From: Leucobacter tardus
Lineage (GTDB): Bacteria; Actinomycetota; Actinomycetes; Actinomycetales; Microbacteriaceae
Reading direction: 5' to 3'
NCBI RefSeq assembly: GCF_017583045.1
Contig: NZ_JAGFBF010000004.1
Location: 248,001-312,000, forward strand
DNA length: 64,000 nt
The translations under genes and the position numbers were made by a program. Shown here in pieces: positions 36,004 to 42,959 of this stretch (its first letter is position 1; each line of letters starts with the position of its first letter). The notes beneath the pieces were generated by a model. The model was not told where the DNA came from. It did not search any database and worked only from the letters and a program-made list of their open reading frames with translations.

Positions 36004-36324
36004 TCAGTAATGGTCTTTCGCGTAGCGCTCTGCTTGGACCTCGGTCATCACCTGCATTCCATACTGCTGACTTGCAGTATCCTCGAGCACCCGCACCCAC
36101 ACCGGATTAATATCTGGTTGGCGACCGCCTGAGTATCGCACTGTGAGAGAAGTGGCGGGCGAGATCCAGATCGCCATTCGACCGTGTCCGTCACTCGTGC
36201 TTCTGTCCCAGTTCAGGAAGAATGGTTCGTTTCGCCGTAGCTTTTGGCATATCGCTGCCCGCATGTGCGAGAGGAGTCTGTCCTCGAACTGATAGTCGTG
36301 CCCGTCGTACATTATGTGTCCCAT
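36004..36324 (-). CDS. DUF7882-like protein, copy 2
   Basis: 106 residues. Aligns over its full length with copy 1, including MG start, YQFEDRLLSHM, KLRRNEPFFLNW, GRMAIWISPATSL and INPVWVRVL. Moderate identity implies an old duplication. Same upstream TGAGGC before ATG. Together with copy 1 it forms a tandem pair in an AT-richer segment; no partner enzyme is visible. Function unknown. Confidence 0.75.
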   Translation of the reverse strand: MGHIMYDGHDYQFEDRLLSHMRAAICQKLRRNEPFFLNWDRSTSDGHGRMAIWISPATSLTVRYSGGRQPDINPVWVRVLEDTASQQYGMQVMTEVQAERYAKDHY

Positions 36325-36526
36325 GCCTCAGAGTCGCACCTCAATGACCATTTGGCTAGGGAGGCTCGTAGATGGAGCTGATGTGTACTGATGGGTGGGA
36401 CATCATGTCCATACTGGGCCAAAGTCAACCACCAATGCACTTTCCCCTAGGGTTTGTCAATGGTTTAGGTCTGCAGGAAGGGAGAGGTGTAGGTTTTCCC
36501 CACTTAGGACCAGCAAAGGATCCGAC

Positions 36527-37228
36527 ATGTCAACTGATAGCGGAAGTGCTGTAATCGACCTCAAGGCCCCTATTAGCGCGGTCTATCAGGCTTGGACACG
36601 CTTCGAAACCTACCCGCTCTTTATGCACCAGGTGAAAGGGATCGTGCAGATCAGTGACAAAGTCCTTCGATGGCGCGTGGCCTTCGAGGATCTCGAGCTT
36701 GGCTTCGATGCGACTATCCTCGATCGCGTACCGAGACGGAAGCTGTCATGGCGAAACCTCGGTCCATTCCTTCATAGCGGTCGGGTGGACCTGAGATCGC
36801 TCAGCGAAGAACGATCCCGGATACGCCTCATGATGCTCTGGGACCGGCGAATCTTGGTCGATCCTGCTGGTCATCGCCACCTCGTCGACGACACAAGGGT
36901 TGCCAATCAACTCGCGTCCTTCGCGAAGCTGTTCCTTGACGGCACGATTGGCTATCGAGTGCCCGCGCTCATTGGTGGCACCTCGGCGTTCTCTCGAGGC
37001 CCCATAACCACAGCTCATGACGAAGCTTCGAATGAAACCGAGGGACAGCGAATGACCCGCAGGCGGGCCGAAAGGTGGGACCGTGAGATCCGCAGGTCTG
37101 GTCATCAGTACGCGCCCACAGAAGCGACCTCGCTCCGCAGGAAAGCAGAAACTGACCGCGTAGACCTCGAGGAGCAGGTGCTGCCTGCTGACTTCCGCCA
37201 GACCGAGTCTATTTCCCAATCCGACTGA
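36527..37228 (+). CDS. SRPBCC (START-like) domain protein
   Basis: 233 residues. First 150 match the polyketide cyclase/START-like fold: VIDLKAPISAVYQAWTRFET, YPLFMHQVKGIVQI and a conserved WRVAFEDL strand; probably binds a hydrophobic ligand. Residues 150-233 are charged and look disordered (MTRRRAERWDREIRR). ATG at 36527 preceded by AAAGGA at an eight-base spacing. Lower third-position G+C than its chromosomal neighbours. Ends next to a bidirectional terminator. The 202 bases upstream hold only a weak 60-residue frame (36372-36554). Confidence 0.8.
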   Translation: MSTDSGSAVIDLKAPISAVYQAWTRFETYPLFMHQVKGIVQISDKVLRWRVAFEDLELGFDATILDRVPRRKLSWRNLGPFLHSGRVDLRSLSEERSRIRLMMLWDRRILVDPAGHRHLVDDTRVANQLASFAKLFLDGTIGYRVPALIGGTSAFSRGPITTAHDEASNETEGQRMTRRRAERWDREIRRSGHQYAPTEATSLRRKAETDRVDLEEQVLPADFRQTESISQSD

Positions 37229-37237
37229 CCCGAGCCC

Positions 37238-37275
37238 ACGAAAACGCCCCCACCCGACCGAAGTCAGATGGGGGC
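37238..37275 (-). terminator. Rho-independent terminator of the lysis-like cassette
   Basis: Stem GCCCCCA (37246-37252) with TGGGGGC (37269-37275), followed on the minus strand by GTTTTCG, a true short T-run. It starts three bases after the stop at 37278. It may also stop the plus-strand SRPBCC transcript. Confidence 0.8.
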
Positions 37276-37277
37276 AT

Positions 37278-37703
37278 TCAGATGAGGTCCGCGAGGTTCT
37301 GCGGAACTGGCGGGATGGCTTCTTCCGGAGCGTGGAGCCGGAGGGCGTCGATCAGCGCGCGGACGTAGCGGACGAGCGCCCACTCGCGGCGCGCATACAC
37401 CTCGACCATGCCCTCGAGCGTTGCGACTCTGCGGGTGAGGATCTGGAGATCTTGGCGGTGATTCTTCGCCTGCTCGCGCTGATTCTCCGCCTGCTCCCGC
37501 TGCCCCTCTTCGAGGCGAGCGATCTCCGCCCTCAATGGCGCGAGCAGGTCTGTGGCGGACTTCGCGATCGTGGCCGCTGCGTCGGCCCGCTCTGTTCCGC
37601 GTTTGGAACGAGAGGTGATGATTGCAACGATGACCGTCGCAACTGCCATGAGCAGGCCACCCGAGACGAGGAGCGGCCCGAAATCAGATAGGAGCGTTTC
37701 CAC
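37278..37703 (-). CDS. Phage-like membrane protein with coiled coil
   Basis: 141 residues. One N-terminal transmembrane segment (LLVSGGLLMAVATVIVAIIT) followed by a long charged helical stretch with EQAENQREQAKNHRQ repeats (about residues 68-90), predicted coiled coil, and a Pro-rich end (EEAIPPVPQ). This layout is common for small membrane proteins downstream of lysis genes in actinobacteriophages. GTG at 37703 with GGAGGG before it, overlapping the previous gene by 20 bases. Last gene of the cassette. Confidence 0.7.
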   Translation of the reverse strand: METLLSDFGPLLVSGGLLMAVATVIVAIITSRSKRGTERADAAATIAKSATDLLAPLRAEIARLEEGQREQAENQREQAKNHRQDLQILTRRVATLEGMVEVYARREWALVRYVRALIDALRLHAPEEAIPPVPQNLADLI

Positions 37704-38121
37704 GGCGCTCCCTCCGTGCGACATGCGCGGCACGGCGGAGCTGGAGAGCATCGCGTGTAACCGCGGTGAGCGTGGCGGCGTTGAGCCCGAGCACGAGCAC
37801 GCCGGTGAAGGTAAGGGCGAAGGCGTCACCGAGCGAGACGGCGAACGCACCGAGCGCGGTGGTGATCGCGAGTCCGCCGCCAAGCTTGAACCATCCGCCG
37901 AGCCATTGGTTCGGGCTGAGGATGCCCCAGATCGACAACGCGGGGCCGCCAAGGAGCAAGCCTACCCAGGCCTGATGGAACCCGTCGCCGAGGGCATCAC
38001 GTACGGACGCGGTAACGCCACCGACGAGCATGACCGCACCGCCGATGAAGTAGAACGTCAGCATGACCAGCTCGGCAGGGTTCTGCAGGCGACTGCGCAG
38101 CGTAGGAGGCGAGGCCGTCAT
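37684..38121 (-). CDS. Phage-like small membrane protein (holin-type)
   Basis: 145 residues with three or four hydrophobic segments: LVMLTFYFIGGAVMLVGG, QAWVGLLLGGPALSIWG and a long C-terminal pair. ATG at 38121 preceded by GGAGC and overlapping the stop of the 29-residue frame before it. The same reading frame extends upstream to 38289, but that extension becomes Arg-rich and overlaps the small frame. Candidate holin or holin partner by position; family not recognised with certainty. Confidence 0.65.
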   Translation of the reverse strand: MTASPPTLRSRLQNPAELVMLTFYFIGGAVMLVGGVTASVRDALGDGFHQAWVGLLLGGPALSIWGILSPNQWLGGWFKLGGGLAITTALGAFAVSLGDAFALTFTGVLVLGLNAATLTAVTRDALQLRRAAHVARRERRGNAPI

Positions 38122-38206
38122 GATTGCTCCCGTGTGCAGAGGTGGACGGCGAGCACGACCGCGCTCCCGATGATCGCTACGCCGATTGCGGCGACGATGA
38201 GACCCA
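38117..38206 (-). CDS. Tiny single-helix membrane protein (29 aa)
   Basis: Starts MGLIVAAIGVAIIGSAVVLA and ends CTREQS: a single hydrophobic helix. GGAAGGA precedes the ATG by six bases, and the stop overlaps the next start (ATGA). Such micro-proteins are seen in phage lysis cassettes as holin/antiholin-type factors, which is inference. It overlaps, in another frame, a hydrophobic stretch that begins with ATG at 38289 (five bases after the upstream stop). Confidence 0.5.
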
Positions 38207-38294
38207 TCTCGGATCCTTCCTACGATGACCACGGCCGCGACAATCATGAACATTGCCGCGGCCGCGATGACGAGTTCCGGGGTGAGCATCCGCG

Positions 38295-38681
38295 TCAGCG
38301 CCGCCCGTGATCGGGAGCAGTGAGGAACGCAGACTCCGCACCGGTCGTCGGCCCTTCGACCTCTTCGAATTCGCCGTAGTACTCAGTGTCGTCGGGGCCG
38401 TCTTCGTTGTCGGGAAGATCGTCGACGGCGGTCGCGTCAAGGAGCGCGGACTCAGGGAGAAGCTCGGCGTCCGGGCCGTCCTGCGGGGTGCGGGTCTTCG
38501 GCGTGAGGTTCGCGAGCGCGGGGGCGCTGTTCGCGACGCCGAGCACGGTCGCACCGAACCCTGCCCAGATGGCGAACTCCTCGGCGCTGATGAGGCCGTA
38601 GAAGATCAAGACGGGGCCGGTGGCCAGGCCGACGGCATATGCATACTTGCGGGCTGCGCGGCCCTTGTCGGTGTTCGGCAT
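38295..38681 (-). CDS. Holin-like membrane protein with acidic tail
   Basis: 128 residues. N-terminal basic segment, then two hydrophobic helices (VGLATGPVLIFYGLIS and WAGFGATVLGVANSAPAL), then a long acidic tail (EDGPDDTEYYGEFEEVEG). This two-helix plus charged tail design is typical of class II holins of actinobacteriophages. ATG at 38681 with AAGGAG at six-base spacing. Ten bases after the endolysin stop on the same strand. Confidence 0.7.
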   Translation of the reverse strand: MPNTDKGRAARKYAYAVGLATGPVLIFYGLISAEEFAIWAGFGATVLGVANSAPALANLTPKTRTPQDGPDAELLPESALLDATAVDDLPDNEDGPDDTEYYGEFEEVEGPTTGAESAFLTAPDHGRR

Positions 38682-38691
38682 GGTGGGCTCC

Positions 38692-39465
38692 TTATCGGTT
38701 GATCTGCTGGGAGAGGCGGCGCGCTTCGGACTGCGCGTTGATGTAGTCGGCTCGGTTCAGGCGGCAGTGCGCGACGCCGGCACCGACGCCGTACATGCGG
38801 CACCACGCCTTGCCGATCGACGGCGACGTGGTGACCATGAACCCGCGGTAGATGTTCACGTTGCCGCTCTTGCGCATCTGGCTGCCGTTCAGGTCGAGCC
38901 CGATGCTCGGGTGCGACAGGGTGTATTCGGTCTTGAACCGGGGGTCAACCCGGACCATCGTTCTCGTAGGCATGTCTTCGTCCTCCTCGGGGAACTTCAG
39001 GGGCTTAGGTTTTGGTTTGGGTGTGGGCTTCGGCTTGGGCTTCGCGGGCGCGGCAGAGAGGTTCACGATGAACGCGAGCGGGTCGGTAGTCGCGCCGCTG
39101 GCGAGACGCAGGATGAAGTGCAGGTGCGGTCCGGTCGCCCAGCCAGTCGCGCCGACCTCGCCGACCTTCTGGCCCGCCTTCACGCGCTGCCCGTACGCGA
39201 GGTGCGACGGGACGTTCATGTGTGCGTATCGGGTGGCGAAGCCGGAGTCGTCGCGGATCTCGATCAGCCAGCCGCCGCCTTGGGGATCCCACCCGTTGAA
39301 CGCGACCCATCCGTCGTGCGCGGCGAGGATTCGGGTGCCCGCGTTCGCGGCCCAGTCCTGCCCGTTGTGGAGCTGCGCAGCGACGACGCCGGGGATCGCT
39401 CCGCGCCACCCGTACGTGTCGGTCATGCGCGCCCTGGGTACGGGGTGCCTGAGTCTGATGCCCAT
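38692..39465 (-). CDS. M23-family endolysin-like peptidase
   Basis: 257 residues, no signal peptide, so it would need a holin to reach the wall. Residues 20-130 are an M23 (LytM) peptidase: zinc ligands in HNGQDWA and GPHLHFIL, with a middle His in TRYAHMNVPSH. A Pro-Lys linker (KPKPKPTPKPKPKP) follows at about 143-158. The last 93 residues (from M at 38973) have three Cys or so and are likely wall binding; that part has its own strong ribosome binding site. ATG at 39465 preceded by AAGGAGG. First gene of the cassette. Confidence 0.85.
   Translation of the reverse strand: MGIRLRHPVPRARMTDTYGWRGAIPGVVAAQLHNGQDWAANAGTRILAAHDGWVAFNGWDPQGGGWLIEIRDDSGFATRYAHMNVPSHLAYGQRVKAGQKVGEVGATGWATGPHLHFILRLASGATTDPLAFIVNLSAAPAKPKPKPTPKPKPKPLKFPEEDEDMPTRTMVRVDPRFKTEYTLSHPSIGLDLNGSQMRKSGNVNIYRGFMVTTSPSIGKAWCRMYGVGAGVAHCRLNRADYINAQSEARRLSQQINR
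38973..38988 (-). promoter_or_regulatory. Internal ribosome binding site in the endolysin gene
   Basis: On the minus strand GAGGAGGA (38988 to 38981) lies seven bases before an in-frame ATG at 38973. Translation from it would give a 93-residue protein equal to the C-terminal domain. Some endolysins are known to make such a second product. Confidence 0.55.
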
Positions 39466-39735
39466 GTGGCCTCCTTGGATGAGAAGAGCCCCGCGCGCGG
39501 TTGAAGTGCAGCCCGAACTCGGAGCAAGGTGTAACGAATGCCTTCGACAAAGATCCGAAGTCATAGGTCGCAACGCGAGCGTGCATTAGGCAGAACAGCG
39601 TCCGACCGCCTCCGAATCGGGGATCGTGTCGCGCTCGCAATCCCATGACGGGTGGGATAGGTTCATCTCAAGTTCCGTACTCAGGCGGAACGATGCACGC
39701 TCGATTCGGTCGAGCCAGACGAATCTCGAGGAACG

Positions 39736-40761
39736 ATGAACCGTACCCGCATTCCGACTTTTCTGGCGCTCGCGGCGACCGCGAGCCTGACGCTCGCCGG
39801 GTGCTCCGGCGGCGGGGGCGACGATGTCGAGCTCGGTCCGCTCGACACGTACATGGATCAGATCTACGCGACCGGTGAAGACGAGTCGGTCGCCGACCTG
39901 GTGGAGCACGAGAGTGAACGGCAGCAGCTCATCGCCGACTGCATGACGGAGCAGGGGTTCGAGTACATCCCGGTCGAGGCGACTCCCGAGCAGTTCGGCG
40001 GGGAGATGACCGAAGAAGAGGAGGCCCAGGCCGAGGAAGAGGCCGAGAACTGGGATCCCCTGGACGACGCCAAGAAGTACGGCTACTGGATCTCGCTGAT
40101 GCCCGATGAGGACGACGAGAGCTTCTCGGGCGGCTCGGTCGAGATGCCGGCCGATCCGAACGACGACTACCTCATGTCGCTGTCCGAGTCCGATATGACC
40201 GCCTACCAGGAGGCACTGTCCGGCCCGATGCCCGCCGACGACGCGGACGAGGAGGAGTGGCAGAACTGGGCGCCGTCCGGCTGTGAGGGTGACGCGAATA
40301 CGGCGGTGGGGCAGGGCGCCGAGAGCGACCCGTACATGGACCCGGAGTTCGCCGACCTCATGGACGCGATGAACGCGCGCTACGACGAGATCGAGAGCAG
40401 TCCGGAACTCGCCGAGGCCAATGCGGCGTGGGCGACGTGCATGGACGGCAAAGGGTTCGGCGGTTTCGCGAATCCCGACGAGCCGCAGGAGGAGCTGAAC
40501 GAGGAGTACTCCGCACTCATGGGCTGGGACGACATGGACGCCGAGAGCGAGCCCGAACCGCTCGACGCAGCGGTCGAGCAGGAGTTCCAGCAGCGCGAGA
40601 TCGAGACGGCGGTCGCCGACTACGAGTGTCGGGCCGACGTGGATCACGATGAGGCCTGGATGCGGGCCGATCTCGCGTCCCAGGAGAAGTTCGTCGAGGC
40701 GCACCGCACCGAGCTCGATGCGATGGTCGCGAAATTCGCGTCCTCCGGCAAGGGAGCCTGA
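39736..40761 (+). CDS. Acidic secreted lipoprotein of the exporter operon
   Basis: 341 residues. Lipobox LAGC at residue 20-23 (SLTLAGCSGGGG), then a strongly Asp/Glu-rich mature protein. Two copies of a CMxxxGF motif (CMTEQGF, CMDGKGF) plus Cys in PSGCEGD and YECRAD suggest paired disulfides. No enzyme motif seen. GAGGAACG precedes the ATG. Four bases separate it from the adaptor gene, so it likely works with the ABC exporter. The 270-base gap upstream, between it and the phage-like endolysin, shows no gene. Confidence 0.8.
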   Translation: MNRTRIPTFLALAATASLTLAGCSGGGGDDVELGPLDTYMDQIYATGEDESVADLVEHESERQQLIADCMTEQGFEYIPVEATPEQFGGEMTEEEEAQAEEEAENWDPLDDAKKYGYWISLMPDEDDESFSGGSVEMPADPNDDYLMSLSESDMTAYQEALSGPMPADDADEEEWQNWAPSGCEGDANTAVGQGAESDPYMDPEFADLMDAMNARYDEIESSPELAEANAAWATCMDGKGFGGFANPDEPQEELNEEYSALMGWDDMDAESEPEPLDAAVEQEFQQREIETAVADYECRADVDHDEAWMRADLASQEKFVEAHRTELDAMVAKFASSGKGA

Positions 40762-40764
40762 CGC

Positions 40765-42219
40765 GTGGCGCGTTGGTCCTGGCGCCGCTGTTCGCACGTC
40801 GAGGCTCAGGATGCGGCATTCACCGGGCCCGACGCCGTCGAGGGCGACGCTGCTGAGGCGGATCCCGCCCCGCGACCGGGATGGCGGGGCACTCGGCTTG
40901 TCGCGCTGGTTGCCGGAGTCGCCGTCGTATCGCTCCTGGTCGGCATCGTGATCATGCAGTTCGTGGTCTCACCGGCGGAGCTCGCGGCGCGGACCGCGCC
41001 ACCCGAGGCCGGCCCCGTGACGGCCTCGGTCGAGGAGCGAGTCGTCGAGAACACGGTGGTGACGCGGGGCGAAGTCACCTACGCGGGTGCCGTGGACGCC
41101 GAGATCGACACCTCGAGCCTGGAGGAGCGCGCCGTCGTGACGGGTCACGTGCCCGAGGTCGGCGACGAGTTGAAAGCGGGGGACGTGGCGCTCGAGGTCG
41201 CGGGCCGCCCCGCGATCGTGCTGCCCGGCGCGCTCCCCGCGTACCGCGATCTGCGCGTCGGCCTGCGCGGCCCCGACGTCGCGGAGCTCAAGACGGCGCT
41301 CGCCGGGTTCGACCTGTGGGCGGGCGACCCCGACACCGACCTCTACGACGCGGATACGGCCGTCGCGGTGGGCGCACTGTACGAACGCATCGGGTACGAG
41401 GCGCCGACCGGTGGCGACGAAGCGCGAGTCGCACTGCGCGACGCCGAGCGCGCCGTGCGCGATGCGGATGCGGAACTCGTTTCGGCCAACCGAGGAGGCG
41501 ATGCCGCGACCGCGCGCACCGCGAACGACGCACTCGTCGACGCCCAGGAGACGCTGGCCGAAGCACAGGTGGCGGTCATGCCGTCGCTCCCGGCGAGCGA
41601 GGTGCTCATGCTCAGCGCACTGCCGCGCCGGGTCGACGACGTGCGCGTCGCGCGCGGCGACATGCTGCAGGGAGCCGCGATGCAGGTGTCGGGCGCCACG
41701 CTGGCGATCACCGGCACCGTGGCGAAGCGGGATGCCGACCTGCTGCAGGAAGGGCAGGCGGCCACCTTCACCGGGGCCGACGGCACGGACTTCAACGCGA
41801 CCGTGGAGTCCGTGCGGGCACCCGAGAAAGCCGGGAGCGCGCCGAAGAGCGACGACGATGGCGGTGGCAGCGATGAGTCGGCCGAGCAGCCGGCCGCGGC
41901 GCGGTTCTCCGTCACACTGAAGCCCGAGAAGCTCTCCGCGGAACAGGTGGACGCACTGCGCGACACCAACGTGCGGCTGAGAATCCCGGTCGCGTCCACC
42001 GACGGCGCGGTGCTCGCCGTGCCGATCGCCGCGCTCTCGGCGGGGTCCGGCGGTGAGGATCGCATCGAGCTGCACCTCGACGCCGAGTCGCGGAAGGCGG
42101 AGGGCGAGGACACCGTGACGGTCCCGGTCACCGCGGGTCTCGCCGCGGACGGCTACGTGGAGATCAGCTGCGATGACGAACGCGTGGTCCCCGGCGCGGA
42201 AGTCGTGGTGGGCACGTGA
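40765..42219 (+). CDS. Exporter adaptor (HlyD/MacA-like) with embedded peptidoglycan-binding domain
   Basis: 484 residues. N-terminal anchor helix at about 43-66, biotinyl-lipoyl-like beta segment (VTGHVPEVGDELKAGDVAL), then a PG_binding_1-like insert at about 160-215 (LRVGLRGPDVAELKTAL ... DADTAVAVGALYERIGY), a short helical hairpin (215-265) and beta-barrel domains. It would link the MacB-type permease to the wall and substrate. A Ser/Asp-rich linker (DDDGGGSDESAEQ) lies near residue 370. GTG at 40765 follows the lipoprotein stop. Confidence 0.82.
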   Translation: MARWSWRRCSHVEAQDAAFTGPDAVEGDAAEADPAPRPGWRGTRLVALVAGVAVVSLLVGIVIMQFVVSPAELAARTAPPEAGPVTASVEERVVENTVVTRGEVTYAGAVDAEIDTSSLEERAVVTGHVPEVGDELKAGDVALEVAGRPAIVLPGALPAYRDLRVGLRGPDVAELKTALAGFDLWAGDPDTDLYDADTAVAVGALYERIGYEAPTGGDEARVALRDAERAVRDADAELVSANRGGDAATARTANDALVDAQETLAEAQVAVMPSLPASEVLMLSALPRRVDDVRVARGDMLQGAAMQVSGATLAITGTVAKRDADLLQEGQAATFTGADGTDFNATVESVRAPEKAGSAPKSDDDGGGSDESAEQPAAARFSVTLKPEKLSAEQVDALRDTNVRLRIPVASTDGAVLAVPIAALSAGSGGEDRIELHLDAESRKAEGEDTVTVPVTAGLAADGYVEISCDDERVVPGAEVVVGT

Positions 42220-42959
42220 TGCGACTGCTGCGACGGCGGACGCGGACTGAGGGCGAAGTCGAGCCGATCGGCGATCCCGACTTCGACGGACCGATCGTGC
42301 GGCTCGATGACGTGACCCGCATCTTTCCCGGGTCACCGGCGGTCCACGCACTGCGCGGGGTCGACCTCTCCGTGGCGCGGGGCGAGTACCTCGCGATCGT
42401 CGGCCCGTCGGGGTCGGGCAAGTCGACGATGCTGAACACGCTCGGCCTGCTCGACCGCCCGAGTACCGGCACCTTTGCGTTCGAGGGAATCGACACGGCA
42501 GGGCTCGACGAGGATGCGCGTGCGGCGCTGCGGGCGCACGCGATCGGGTTCGTCTTCCAGTCGTTCCACCTGCTGGCGACGCGCGACGTGCTGGGCAACG
42601 TCATGCTCGCGACCGCCTATGCCGGGGTTGCGCCCGAGGATCGTGAGGATCGCGCTCGTTCGGCACTCGAGCGTGTGGGCCTTGGGCACCGGACGCGCTT
42701 CTTCCCCGGCACCCTGTCTGGCGGCGAACGGCAGCGCGTGGCGATCGCCCGCGCGGTGAGCACGTCGCCGCGCCTGCTGCTGGCCGACGAGCCGACCGGG
42801 AACCTCGACGAGCGGAACTCCGAGATCGTCATGCAGTTGTTCGCCGAGCTCGGCGCGGAGGGACTCACGATCGTCATGATCACGCACGACCACGTGGTCG
42901 CGGAGTCGGCGGGCCGCCGCGTGCGCATCCACGACGGCATCCTGGAGCAGATCGCGTGA
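42219..42959 (+). CDS. ABC exporter ATPase (MacB/LolD type)
   Basis: 246 residues. Walker A GPSGSGKST, signature LSGGERQRVAIARAV, Walker B LLLADEPTGNLD and switch His in MITHDH. FQSFHLLATRDVLGNV is typical for the MacB/LolD subgroup. A 25-residue basic N-terminal extension precedes the domain. ATG at 42219 overlaps the adaptor stop; its end overlaps the permease start. Confidence 0.93.
   Translation: MRLLRRRTRTEGEVEPIGDPDFDGPIVRLDDVTRIFPGSPAVHALRGVDLSVARGEYLAIVGPSGSGKSTMLNTLGLLDRPSTGTFAFEGIDTAGLDEDARAALRAHAIGFVFQSFHLLATRDVLGNVMLATAYAGVAPEDREDRARSALERVGLGHRTRFFPGTLSGGERQRVAIARAVSTSPRLLLADEPTGNLDERNSEIVMQLFAELGAEGLTIVMITHDHVVAESAGRRVRIHDGILEQIA

Noticed and set aside
35534-36324. ATP-dependent DNA ligase, the name often attached to this family.
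   Set aside because: No nucleotidyltransferase KxDG motif or other ligase motif is present in either protein.
37684-38289. A single 201-residue protein starting at 38289.
   Set aside because: The middle is Arg-rich while an overlapping frame gives a hydrophobic helix with its own SD, so separate small proteins fit better, though not proven.
34990-39735. Attachment-site direct repeats flanking the island.
   Set aside because: No matching direct repeat or tRNA end was found at the borders by eye.
39586-40797. Minus-strand frame opposite the lipoprotein gene.
   Set aside because: The plus-strand frame has lipobox, SD and operon context; the antisense is Val/Arg-rich shadow.
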